Assembly: GCA_949130495.1 (NCBI GenBank)
Contig: OX422215.1
Location: 528,099,755-528,163,754 of the forward strand
Direction: 5' to 3'
Source of the DNA: Sambucus nigra
Taxonomy: Eukaryota; Streptophyta; Magnoliopsida; Dipsacales; Adoxaceae
Length of the DNA stretch: 64,000 nucleotides
Shown here in pieces: positions 23,486-37,260 of the stretch. A program made the translations under genes and the position numbers. The notes beneath the pieces were generated by a model that was not told the DNA's origin, ran no database searches, and saw only the letters and a list, made by a program, of their open reading frames with translations. Position 1 is the stretch's first letter, and each line of letters starts with the position of its first letter.

Positions 23486-24151
23486 AGTCAAACCTCTATG
23501 CGCATTTTATAAATGTCTGCATTTATAAATGAAGCTCTGCCAATATCAGGCACCTCAAGTGGGGACAATCCCCTGGAAAAAATCTGGTTCACGCTATAAT
23601 GGTGAGAAAAATCTACCCAAACTTCGGGTCAAACACCCCATATTATGATAAATTGTGCATATATGTTTATCTCTTTTATCCCGACCCCCGTTTAGGGGAT
23701 GGATCGGGTGTAGATTTTAAAGTCTGATTTTTAACCCATCACCTTTGTTAATTGACTTGACATGATCCTATGTTAAAGCAATGTTAATCAAAGGCCACAA
23801 AGACCATTACAAAACTTGAAACATATTTTTCAAAACCGTTATGATGAAAGTGCTAGTGAGACGAGTCAATCCAAAACTTTTCACATGCTAAAGTTTATAA
23901 TATGATTGATCCCATTGCTTCTCTAAACAAAAAAAGGCCCGCCCCGTGGAATCACCACGAATATATGTTTTCATATCAAATACTTGTCAAACATCGACTC
24001 GTGATTAGACATACTTTTAATATATAAATATATCAATCCAACACAATGAGAATGCTATATTAAGGACTAGGCTCTATAAATACCATAGTGCTGTATATTT
24101 TATACCAAGTATCCTGTTACCTATACCTGTAAATATGTCCCTTTATTGGAA

Positions 24152-25405
<1,254 letters not shown>

Positions 25406-25718
25406 CATTCATACACCTCTCACTAATACCAGTTTTCTACATAACCACCTATCTACGTTTGAGGGATTCTCAATCTAAGGTCTTTAAACCAGTTCTGAAA
25501 CTAGCTAAAAAGTAACCAATTAATCTAAAGAGCGATAATAAGATTATAATTAAGGAAGCATAAAGAACAAGTGGGATGCCTATTACCTTCACCACTCGTA
25601 ATTCGGTTCCCGAACCCCCATAATAATAATCTCTAGACTAACAACGGGCTTGAACCTTCTTTAGGATTATCCCGAAAGGTCTAAACCAAATCTTTTATTT
25701 GTTTTTGTATAAAAAAAC

Positions 25719-26360
25719 TGACGACTCTGAACAAACCAACCAAAACCCCTTATTGCACAAAAAACACACTTAGATCTAGGCCTAAAACCAGGGTTGTGCG
25801 ACTCAAACTGGACATGGAGTTAAACATCGTCTAGGGGAAAGTCCTTTGACCCACGTTGAACTGATTACCTGACCTCGAGGGGACGCGATGGACCTAGAGG
25901 CAAACACTTTTGTCATCCACCGTCAAACAAACGAGATCCCTCGGGCTCGTAAATCGTTCGGGACCCGCAACGCCACAACATCCATTGCTTTACTGGCTAG
26001 TTGTTTTGGGTTTAAATCTAAGCCACACCCTAGGTCTTTGGGGCTTTATTAAATTTATTCTGGAAACTCTTTATGAAAGATTTTTTACTTTTTACTAAGT
26101 TCATTCATTTACGGTCCAACTGCAATTTTTTTCAAAATACACGGCTTACCGCTGTATTTATTAATTGTATAAATAATTTTCTATTATTTTTATAATTTAA
26201 CATTTAATACCCCACCCACGAGCTAAACAATGCAAAATACTTTATGCGTAAATTATACATTTATCCTCGTTATATACTTAAATATGCATCTTTGTCCTTT
26301 TTGAACCTCTTTAGTGTTGAACTCATTTAGCACAACATTAAGGTTCGTATTATAATTTCT
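25719..26360. other. Unassigned, possibly untranslated leader of a retroelement
   Basis: No gene seen. If 25719 marks a primer site, this would be a leader. A short frame (25910-26098) has no motif. Confidence 0.25.
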
Positions 26361-26650
26361 AAAGTATGGAGGTTACATTGTAATTTTTTATAGTTTCAAG
26401 TCCAATAACATTTAAGTATTTGGACAATTACCCAAAAATCACGAGTTTAGGGACACTTTTGTAATCTTTCCAAACTCTGAATTATTTTGTAATATTTAAA
26501 AGTCCAAGGGTTATTTTATAATTATACGAAGTCTAGGGATTATTTGATATTTATCCATAAGTTTGAGGGTTGTTTTGTAGTTATCCCAAACTTCAATGAT
26601 TATTTTATAAATATCCAGAGTTCAGGAGTTATTTTGTAAGTATTTCCTAA
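26361..26650. repeat. Degenerate 30-bp repeat, about seven to nine units
   Basis: Successive phrases such as AAGTCCAAGGGTTATTTTAT, AAGTCTAGGGATTATTTGAT and AAGTTTGAGGGTTGTTTTGT recur about every 30 bp. The core is GGGTTATTTTGTAAT-AT. Confidence 0.6.
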
Positions 26651-26913
26651 AAATACATTTTTAAGGTCAAAATAGCACTTTTTAACACTTTTAGGGTCCA
26701 AACCATAATTTCATGAAAGTTTGGATCAAACTCCTTATTATAAAGTTTGTGGGTTAAAAACACAATTTATAACATCCTTAGGTGCCAAATGATAATTTCT
26801 CAAAAGTGTAGGATTTAAATAATATTTTAGGAATATTATTAGGCACAACCCTTAAATTTATACATTTTATTCCTTCATCCATTTCGATCCAATTACACAA
26901 AATATTCAACATT

Positions 26914-26956
<43 letters not shown>

Positions 26957-27773
26957 CATACATACATTATTTTATCATGTGTATTATTTGGTAAAATTTA
27001 CCCAACACCAAAAATATATACATATAACCCAAATATGTATAATATTTCACGAAACGTATTTCTACTATGGAAATAACCTAAATGATACACCATCCCTACC
27101 TATTAGGATAAAAAACCTTGAAGAATATGGTTGGTGTAGAGGGTACCCCCACCTCTAAAAATGGCCTCAAGGGGCTACCAAGCTTGAAGCTTGAAAATAC
27201 ACTCAATATATTATTCAATTTTCCTCTCAAAAATCCACAAAAATACCTCCCCAAATCACCCTTAAACTCATTCGTTTGACTGGCGTTCTCTCAAAACATA
27301 CACCAACAGAGGAAAAAATGTGTTTCTCTTCAAATATGTTGGTCTGATTGGACTCTCTTTATCCAAAGTCTTCTCACTCTTGCATTTAAAAGGAAATGAG
27401 ACCCATGAAGGTCCGATAACATGGTGACACGTTTCATTTAATTGGTGGTTCACACAGATTTTAAATATGATATGACTTGTAGTGAACCAATGTTGCCATA
27501 ACGACATATTTTAGCCGCCATAGCGGGTGCATTTGAAGTTTTTCTCAGTCTAATTGAACTAACCCAATTTTTATTATTCTCATAAACCCCACTAACGACA
27601 CATTAAATTGCTAAATTACTCATTAACCCAATAATTACGCTGAACTAATTAAGAATTAGTCACTTTATACACAAAAAATCATTATTATATGGTCAAACCA
27701 TAAAATGTATATGACTTATTATAAAATTCAAAGCTCATAAAATCCTTGAAAATTAGAGTTATTATAGTGTTTA
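26651..27773. other. No gene recognised
   Basis: AT-rich DNA with a TA run at 26919-26950; frames in it show no motif. Confidence 0.4.
26919..26950. repeat. TA microsatellite
   Basis: About 16 TA units followed by CATA steps. Confidence 0.9.
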
Positions 27774-29185
27774 TGTGACACGCTACAAAATCCATAAATA
27801 GATTGATCAAATCTAATATAAAAATCATGGGAATAAAAAACTTTTGGTAACAATCTCATCATAAGAAAATAACTAAAACAAGAATAAGTAGTAACAAGAT
27901 AATGATATACTGAATCAACACAAAACCGACTTTGATACTAATCACAACCAATACAACACAATCCATCTCTCAATAAAAATATGCATGTACAACCATACTG
28001 AAAATAAAGGATTATAATAAAGAAAGAGCTACACTTGCTCGACTTCTACATTCCTAGGAGTAAGAAATGGAACGTCGTTGGAGATGCTCTCTATAAGAAC
28101 TACTGCAACAAGAACCTGTAAAAATAGTTTTTAAAAGAAAACATAAACAACAAGCCTATGTAGAATATGATTGTAACTAAACCTGGGCCACATTATAACT
28201 ACACATCTTCCTCTCGTGCTTTAACATGTTTTAACTTATTAGTTAGCTGACCCAATAACCTAAAATATAATACGGATTGAAATACCAAACCCATATTTAG
28301 CCCATATGATTAAAGTCTTACAACATCATCCTTCAATCTTTACCGTAAACTATAATAGGTTAATATCTTTCACTATAAGTTACATAATGTACTGAGGCCT
28401 TAAACCCCAAGGTACTTCTCATAAAATAATAACTATATCACTAACAAGATCATATTTCAAATCTATACACATTTGACTATCTCACGCCACTAATAAATAT
28501 ACACAACGCTAGTATATGTAATACACAAATCCTCATAACAAGTATGTAGGTCGACATCCCTACTATAGGTCATATACGTGTAGTATAGCACATAATTCGG
28601 TGCAACTATCGCTAGTACCCCCATATCATAATAATATATTTTAGAAGAAAGAATATACTCACGCCTAACATCTATACAAAGGTACGACCCCCAATATATA
28701 CAAATAAATGAGAATCTCTCATGCCCACACTCACGCCTAACGTGTAATATAGCACATCTGTACGAAGGGATGAATCTCTCCATTGCCTTTGGGGATCTCT
28801 CACAGGTAGTAGTATAGTTCTAGTTCATCCCAAACCTAAGACCTCATCATGGCAAGGGATGAATAACCACGTCTACCTATCAGTCATAAATTCTATCATG
28901 GCCAAGACTTATGAAAGAAATATCCCCGAAGACCATTCAGTTACATGTACCTAAACGTGTGACCCATGGGTAAGATATGACCAAGGAAGAGCCCGTCTAC
29001 TCATCGGGGTGTTAGCGTGGTTCGCATCGCATGTGCCCCCATCATGGAATCCTTTTTAGTATGCTTGCCAACGAGAACTCACACATGGTTTGCATTGCAC
29101 ATAAAATATACAAGTAATCACAACCCTCACTAACGAGTTAAAGCAAGCACATACATAACCCTCACTAACGGGTTACAGCCAACAT

Positions 29186-29190
29186 ATACA
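29186..29190. repeat. Target-site duplication ATACA, left
   Basis: ATACA immediately before 29191; repeated at 32525-32529. Confidence 0.8.
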
Positions 29191-32100
29191 TGTAATACCC
29201 CGTATTTTTAATGACTTTTTAAATGGGATTAATTAGAATTAATTGTGATATAATTGGAAATTAATCCGAATTTAAATATTTCTCTAGAATAAAATAATAT
29301 ATGATTTATGTTGAATATTACTCAGTGATTAAATTAATATATATGATTATGAATTTACAATTGATTATGACTTTATAAATTATCGCGAATTATGTGCACG
29401 ATAATTATGGGAATTATGTCGGGACGCGCATTTGAGTCGTGTCGGGATTACAATCAAATGAAATAAAAGTGAATTATTATTATGTCATCCGAATGGTCAT
29501 TTTGACTGTGCCAAAGTGTCCGAAAGGGTTCAAATAGTCAAAAAAGTCCACTCGGATGTTTGTATAGGGTCTCGGTACACTTTGGAGCTGAATAGTCACC
29601 CTAGAAGGGTAATATGGTCATTTGACTTGGAAGGTGAATAGTATGCACGAATTTGGGAGATTATTTATAAGTGTAAAGGGTTTAGATTATTAATTCATTC
29701 TACAAAACTTAGAGAGAACGGAATTGTGAGAGAGTGAGGAGTTTCTCTTGGGAAAGAGAAGAGTCATTGTGGGAGAAAAAGTGACTTTTCTAGGAAACCA
29801 AAGGACAATCACCTTGTACCATCAAGAGCCACCACCACCACTGCCAAAAGTTGGCTGAAAAAAGGGAAGAACCACCAGTGGACAATCATCCCCAATGTAC
29901 CAGACCTACGGATTAGAGGCAAGTGATTAATTATTGTAAATTTAGCATGTATATTGTCCATGTTAGGTTGTTTAGAAAATTCTGAAAAGATGCATAATCA
30001 AAGATAAATTATAGTGATGTAAATTGAATATTTGAAAGGATAATGATGTAGGATTAATTTTCCTTTGAGTATAGAATTTAACCCACGAATTTTGGGAATT
30101 ATTGGTGAAGAAAATCTTAGTTATATGATGTTCTTAGAGAAATAATAAAATATGAGTTTTCTAGAAATTATGAGAAATAATATGTTTGAATCAAACTTCT
30201 TGATGATTTTTGGTTGTTTGATTATTAGAGATCAATTATATATCTCGGTATATCACATGGGATGAATTGTGGGGAGTTTGGGATTATTTAATAAAGGTTT
30301 TGATGATTAAAAAGTATTAAACCCATAGGAAAAATAATGCAGAAAACTGGGCACTGTCTGGTAGATTGATCGATCGACTCAATACTATTGATCGATTGAC
30401 TAATTGATCGATGGAACATAATCATCGATCGATTGACTCCTCTGGAAAATGTGATTTTGTTCCTTTTAACTTTTGATTCAATCCCAACTTTGAGGAATAT
30501 TTGATGATGATTAAATGAACTTAGTGGGAGGAAGGGCAGTAGGATATACTTAAGATTTGAAAAATATTATTTTGGGATTGTGAATGAGGGGAGATTAACG
30601 AGTGATTAAGTAAATGAGTTATTTTGGAGAATTATATTAATTAGGGTTTAAATCGGATAAATGATAATTTAAGATTAGGACGAGTAGGAAGAGAGTTACA
30701 AAGTACCGGTATAATCTTAGGTATAATTGGGATTAACCTTAAGAGATGGAATAAAGGGTTAAGGGTGAATTCGAGATTATCAAGGAATAAACCTAATTAA
30801 AGTGAATTTAATTCGTAGAAATTCGGGAGTCATGATGACATGGATTTGTAGGAGGTGATGATTACCTACTGAATTTATTTGAGGATTAAATGATCACCAT
30901 CGTGCGGTTAGATAAGTTCAAAAATATATACTTTGAGGATTAAAGTCATAATCGAAAAATACGTAGGATATTTGGGATATAATTATACTACGTATGAGAT
31001 TTATTATATGGGTTGTGCGTATACCCTATGGTTATATATAGGTTTGATGAATATCTATTGTTATTATATATATAGGTGAGGATTGCCTGTTTTTATCATA
31101 TGGTTGTGTGAATACCTTATTGATGTTATATTTATATAGGTGTGATGAATACCTATATTATTATTTATATGTATGACATACCTACGCTGCTTGCTATCGG
31201 GGTAGAGGTTTCGCGTTGTGGAAGGTCTTATCCTTGTGCGCCCAATTGGGAGGGATTTTAGATTCGTACCTTGAGCATAGGACCTTTGAAACGTGCTATC
31301 CGAGATATGATAGTTCGACGGTCAAATGGGAACGTAGGTATGCGCGTGACCCATTTGGCTGGGGAGTATGCTCGCCTCCAATATATTTGTGTTATGATAT
31401 AAGTCGTGGGAGACGCCGAATCAATAGTCCTCTATACAGTGACATTATGTATCAGGACATGATAGCAGAGTATGCATGCACCGCAGCTGTGACTGGGGAG
31501 GTGTCGTATTAGTATATATAATTAGTGTGATATTATATATATAAACTGTGATGTAATCTATTGTGTGACATTGTAGATATAGATATGTAATCTTCTCTAT
31601 GAAATTGTAGATTAAAAATATAAACTGTGATTCAAACTACCGTGTCATGTTGTAGATAGAAGTAAATAATAAAATCTGAAATTGAATTAAGTAAGTGAGC
31701 ACTTAATTCCAAGGTTGTAACAAGACTAATTCATATTAAAGAGAAATGAATATGGATAATTATATTACGTATGTTATGGGACATACGGGTTATGATATTG
31801 GCTAGAATTATGTTGTGGGGACTAGTTAGGAGGGAACCTTAACTAGGAAGATAATAAGATACGATAGGTGTTCACTCTAGATGAGAGGTGAGAATTCTCA
31901 AGAGAGAGCCCAGAAAACTAACATGTACATAATAAATGCTTAATTGTAATTGTTAAGCACTTGCTATTTTTAAAATCTTTTTCAATCGGGCTCTAACCCG
32001 TTTCCTTGCATATTCTCTTCTCTACTATATCTTGTACATCAGGTATCTAGCAACATGGATGCCCAACATAGATTACGGATGCTCCGATGGAGTATAGCTA

Positions 32101-32524
32101 CTAGTAGAGATTTATTTTGTTTAGACGCTTCCTTTCTGTTGATTCACTCATCTGTAACATCTACTTCATTTAGGGCATATCGCCCAATATTCTAGAGGTT
32201 GTAATTATTGATGAAAGCATTGTGGATATCATATTTATTTAGTGCAAAAATTATATTTTAACTGGAGAGTTATTCCAGTCACATTTATTCTTGTTGTAGT
32301 TAATTTAGTTGTGATATTTTGTTGCATATTATTATTCCGTGTCGTGGAATGGTTATAATTAAATTAAAAATGGAAAAAGTTTTTAACACTTAGCTTAATT
32401 CACTATTAGGTGATTAATAAAGAAATTATTTTCGACAGTGATGCTGAGAATGAACCAACTGGATATTCTGATTTAATTAAATAAAGGACTGATCAACCGA
32501 TATTTAATTAGGCGGGTTATTACA
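29191..32524 (+). mobile_element. Solo LTR, 3.3 kb, gypsy
   Basis: It starts TGTAATACCCCG and ends GGCGGGTTATTACA, so the terminal eight bases are TGTAATAC at one end and TTATTACA at the other. ATACA flanks both sides and there is no internal region. Long stretches match the LTR beginning at 49907 in order: GTCGGGACGCGC near 29418 with GTCGGGACGTTC near 50128, and CATACCTACGCTGCTTG near 31178 with CATATCTACGCTACTTG near 51597. A block of ATTGATCGATCGA words lies at 30365-30440. The 98-codon frame at 31216 lies in the LTR and is not a gene. Confidence 0.85.
30365..30440. repeat. ATTGATCGATCGA palindromic-word block in the solo LTR
   Basis: Four variants of ATTGATCGATYGAC start at about 30365, 30387, 30403 and 30423 (spacing 22, 16 and 20 bp); several contain the self-complementary GATCGATC. 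Confidence 0.75.
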
Positions 32525-32529
32525 ATACA
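32525..32529. repeat. Target-site duplication ATACA, right
   Basis: Matches 29186-29190. Confidence 0.8.
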
Positions 32530-33840
32530 TAACTTTCACTAACAGGTTAATCCCAATACGTACATAATCCTCACAAATGTTTTAGGTAAATTACATACCC
32601 ATACTGACCCCAATGCTACAGGTTCATATTGTCATAAATTTGATAAAATGGTATAACACATTTACAACGTTGTATTTATCCTATAATACATTAACGCTAA
32701 CCTCCTGAGTTCCTGAATCTAGGCATAGTCTCACCCTACCATACCTTAAAATCCATATGTCATCTATATTCAATCTCAATTAGTCCTAATCCAATATTTC
32801 AAGGCATCGCATTTAGGTATCAACTCAAATCTAATTTATATAAAACTATCGACTATGATAACTACCATTCCCTAGGGATTTCTTGAAGGCCCTATATAGA
32901 GCACACCTAGGATTTGCTTTTCGTGCTTTAGCTATATAGGACTTCATCTAGTTGGACTTGAAATTTTGACAAAATATTTTTGTAATATTAGGATTGTGTG
33001 TCCCCATATCGACTCCAAGCTCTCATTGTCCATCTACATCAAATGTGCTCTCAAATCAGTTCGCTCTCAAATCAGTCCGCCATCTCTGAGAAAGGTAATT
33101 TTTATGGCTCATAGGAAATTATGTCACATAGGACACAGCACCACGTTTCATGTTCATTTATCATATCTTATGATAATATTTTATTTTGTCATCATAATTT
33201 TTTTGAGTTCAATGTTTTAATTTGAATGTTTTATAAAAATATATATTTTTTTGTGAAAATAGATTTTTGACACAAAATATTGTTTTATAAAATTTTCAAA
33301 ATAAAATATTTGAAGTCAAATATTTTTATGCGTGTATATCGTCTTGTATGCATTTTGTATGCGTAGCCTTATTTGTCCAGTTGAGCTAATCTCTTATGCT
33401 GGGCGTGACATGTATATAAATATATATGTATGCATATGGTTTTATGTTTGCCAGCAGGTGATATGACCTTTGAAATACATGAGTTTTGCTTTACATTATA
33501 TATACCTGTTAATGATTTGCTTTTAGTCCCATTAGCTTTACACGGAGTTGTCTACAGCATTAGCTGTTGTTGATAGTGACTCATGGCATATTATCAGTTG
33601 GCGTGTTCATATGCACATATAAGTAAATATATTATTTTAATATGTATGAGTACATATTTTCTTGCACGCGTGTACCTTTCCTAAACTTAAGCTGTTGGCC
33701 GAATTGACCTTACTATGGTAGCCTAACAGCTGGCGCATTCCCCATGCCGATTTGAACGCTCAATGTCAGTTGCATTTATGGTTGAAGTGGTGTCTTACCT
33801 TACCGCCCACGGGTTTGTTTTTAACCAAAATCTGGTTTTT

Positions 33841-34077
33841 CTAAAATGACGCCGGTTCAATTCTTTTATAACGGTATGTTTTTAGTGCGTTCCAGTTGGC
33901 TCCCATTACTGCCTTTCACCGCCCGCGGTTTTCTTCAAAACCGTAAATGGTTTTGTTCCTTTTACTAAAACGACGCAGTTTTATTTTTGGTGTAACGGTA
34001 ATAATATTTTGTAGCGTTGTTACTACGCAGTTTAATACAGCTGGCTTTGCAATCTGATTAAAACGACTGTGTTTTAA
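33841..34077. repeat. TAAAACGACGCAGTTTTA words upstream of the TATA box
   Basis: Variants TAAAATGACGCCGGTTC (33842), TAAAACGACGCAGTTTTA (33966) and TTAAAACGACTGTGTTTTAA (34058) lie upstream of the TATA box at 34260. The AAAAC and GTTTT arms make each an imperfect palindrome. Confidence 0.55.
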
Positions 34078-34259
34078 TAAACGTTTTATTTATTATTCTG
34101 TTATGTGTAACAGCTTGCTTTACACGTGTCTTATTTTTAATGGAACGGTTTGTGTTTCTTTCTCAGCCATAAGATCTATTGTTTATCAACGGTTCTGTGT
34201 AATTCTTTAGTGATCCCTGTGATTCTATTTTACACCTATCAGCACACACTTGTGCACTC

Positions 34260-34268
34260 TATAAATAG
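34260..34268 (+). promoter_or_regulatory. TATA box of the Copia-type LTR
   Basis: CTCTATAAATAGAGAC, a strong plant TATA box; itself nearly palindromic. Transcription would start around 34290-34300. Confidence 0.7.
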
Positions 34269-35826
34269 AGACATTGTGTCTTCATTTTTTTAACCCGAGA
34301 AAATTCGTTTTTGAGCATAAATTCTGCCAAAATTAATTCTGAGAGAGAGAGACTAAACACCAGTATTTTCAGAAAAATCTTTTGTGTATTCCTTACTAAA
34401 CATTGCTGAGTCTTCTAGACGTTTTGTGGATTCAAGAATGGAAGGCTTTTAGATCTCAGAATTTCTGCATTTCCAAATCAATTGATTTTTCATTCTGAAA
34501 AATCGTTTTGTGAGTATCTCTTTTATTGTTCTTGTTTTCTTGTAGTTTCTGATCTGTTATGTGCTAGATCTAAAGTGTTTGTATAAGTATTGTGATGATA
34601 TATTTTATAAACACTACACACACTAGAACCAGTATTGATCTTACTTCATTTAAAACACTTTGTTTTAAATTGATTCTTTCTGAAAATCTGATTTACACGA
34701 AAGAGGAACTAATTCTAGGTTTAGAGATTTAAACCTAATATAAGTTGTGAATCGGAACCTAACTACCTGATACTGGAAATATGACCTTGGACTAAACATA
34801 TTTGTACCTGTATACTTGACCAAGGACTTGGACTGAGAACAAGAACATACTGGACCTAATCAAGAACCTGAACTGTTCAGACTGATTGGAACTTAAACTA
34901 AACTGGATTAAATCATTTTAATCTGAACTAGTTATAAACAGTTTGTATTATTTCTGACTGTATGCTTGATATGTTTTATTTCTGTTCAGTCTAGAAATAT
35001 ATTTTCAGTCATATTCTGTGAACATGATTGCTTGATTGTTTAAGTGATTTTCCAAAATTGTTTGCATCTCATATCACTCTCATATAAATACTCACGTATT
35101 CACGTAGACACATGTTTGTGTAATATCTGAACAAGTCTAGTGTTCGAGATTTAAAGAAAGAGAAAAGAAGTTTTTCAAAGGTGTATTCAAAGTCAAACTG
35201 ATTTGATTTGAATAGCACAAGACTTGCAAAGATATAAGTGAAATATATTCTGTTGCATCACACACACTTCACTAGAAAGTAAATAATAGGCACTGAGCCA
35301 ACCTGCGCTTAAAGAAGTTAAAGGGGAGGCGTGGAAGTGAAGAACGCAAAAACAAGTGAGGACAAGTTAAAGAAAGAACTGAATAAGCAACCTGGTTAGA
35401 GACTTGGTCGTGTGGGATAATAGCTAGATCATTCTTCTTTAATTGTTACGTTTGTTGTTTGTAACTCGTTCCTGTTCTTTTATTGTTTTAGTGAAAGTAG
35501 TTTAGGTGACTCCTAGAGGAGTCCGTCGTTTTTCCCGGGGAAGGGTTTTTGCGACGTTAAATAAATACCGTGTGTTGTACATTTCTTGCATTTCACCTCA
35601 TACGAAAAGGTAGGACTTAATAATTAGAAACTCGCCTAAAAATTGAATCTGTTTTGGACTTTAATTAACTTTGAAAATTAAAACTATTTTCATAAAAGTT
35701 AATCAAATTAAGTAAAAGTTTAATTTGGTCCCCCTTGGCATCATTCATATAAACTCGTAGGTTTAAGGTGTTTACTCAAACAATAGTTTACTTCCGCACA
35801 TAAAGTCTTTGCGCACCGACCCGCAT

Positions 35827-37260
35827 TGCAGGGGTAACCTCATTTCTATCTAAATTCTGAAACTCACCCAAAGAATATATACCCCACTAATCAATCTCAA
35901 TGAATATAATAATCCTAGTTAACAAGACCTAATAATCTAATCTTACCAATTCCCATTTACCACTGATCCTATGCTCAAGTTTATAATCTAATCCTGAATC
36001 CTTAATTTAACTCCTTTAAATAAACAAAGTCACAATAATCAACTAATCCCCAAAACTAATGCGCCTTTATTTAACTCTTTTAAATCAATGAATTCACATT
36101 AATCAACTAATCCCCAAAACTAATTTACAACACCTCAAAATATTAGATTCTAACTCTTTTCTATAACCAATTAAAGCTCAAGGCCAAAACAAACTAAACC
36201 CAAGATCCAAAATCCAAAAATCCAAACCAAAAACCAAAGGACCCACCTTGACCCTTCCCACTACTGTTGATTGATCGAGGACCAAGTGTGGATCGATCGA
36301 TCAACTCAGAATAATCCAATTTCTCCTTTGTTACGGTATTCTTAATCTTAACCCCCATTTTTCTCTTACCATCCTTCATTAATGAACAAAAAAGCTTTCT
36401 CCAAGTACCCAATAAATATACAAACGATTAAACCACATCAAAACAATAATTGGAACCTATTTCTATCATCAAAACACAAGACTACATAATGATTCAATAA
36501 AAACCCAATTCGTCATTCAAGAATCTTAACTTGAACAAAATTCACCAATTCACTAATTATTTTAAGGGATTAATTCGCATAATCATAGGATTTTAACTAA
36601 TTAATAATATAAAACATGATATAATAATATTCTAACTATTTTATTTCCAATTAATGAAAGAATCAATCAACTTAGTAATGAAAACCAACCCAATTACTAT
36701 CAAAAGTAGGTTAGTCTTGGAATTAATCAAATTAGCCATTCTAATCAGATTTAGGTAATGTTTATATTTATATTTTAATGATTAATATCAATATTAATAC
36801 ACATACAATCATAATCACATTTTATGTAAACTTGCCTCATGATTCGTGAAGAAAAACCAAGCTAAATCTCCCAATTTCTCTTCCTCTCTCTGTACACCTT
36901 TAAGGGTTAATAAAAATCAACATGATCCGGATCGTACGTTAATTGTAAGTACAAAACAATTTAAACAATGTTTATAATACAGTTTCATTATTGTTTAACG
37001 TTACTCTTATTAAGTTATGATTCTAATTTTCATCAACTACGTCATAAGTTTCAAGGGAAGTACCCCCAATGCCAAGTAAACAGGGTTACTAATCGTAAAT
37101 AACAATAATTACTTACCTGTACAACACTCTCAAAATACGAGATAACATACAACCTGCCATAACAAAAGGAGGGAGTGAGCCGAAAGCTCAGTAGGTACCG
37201 ATACAAATGCAGTATAAAAATGAATGACATAAAGAACACTCACAAGGTACAACTACATGC
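35827..37260 (-). mobile_element. Decayed minus-strand LTR-like DNA
   Basis: On the minus strand TACTGAGCTTTCGGCTCAC followed by a pyrimidine tract and GCAGGTTG near 37150-37200 is a phrase common in gypsy LTRs, and an AG-rich leader lies near 36880-36900. A GATCGATCGATC block at 36266-36310 resembles that of the solo LTR. No clean ends were found. Confidence 0.35.
36266..36310. repeat. GATCGATCGATC word pair
   Basis: TTGATTGATCGAGG and GGATCGATCGATCAAC lie about 22-24 bp apart. Confidence 0.6.

Larger units (their letters stand above)
27774..33410 (-). mobile_element. Probable minus-strand gypsy LTR split by a later solo LTR
   Basis: Read on the minus strand, the outer sequence begins TGTCACGCCCAGC at 33410 and ends GTAGCGTGTCACA at 27774. 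Removing the nested LTR and one target copy leaves about 2.3 kb. The text flanking the nested LTR (CCCTCACTAACGGGTTA before, CTTTCACTAACAGGTTA after) is one degenerate repeat cut by the insertion. The outer five-base flanks do not match (GTTTA, TGTAT), so the boundaries are uncertain. Confidence 0.4.
33411..35826 (+). mobile_element. Copia-type LTR with promoter
   Basis: The plus strand has a TATA box at 34260, an AG-rich leader (GAGAGAGAGAC near 34342) and a G-rich phrase near 35510-35560 (GACTCCTAGAGGAGTCCGTC, CCCGGGGAAGGGTTTTT). A T-rich tail follows, the layout of Sirevirus/other Copia LTRs. The sequence GGAGTCC/GGACTCC there can fold back. Ends are not resolved and no gag or pol is attached. 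Confidence 0.45.

Noticed and set aside
31216..31512. 98-codon frame inside the solo LTR
   Set aside because: It lies wholly in LTR sequence that is non-coding in the related copy at 49907.
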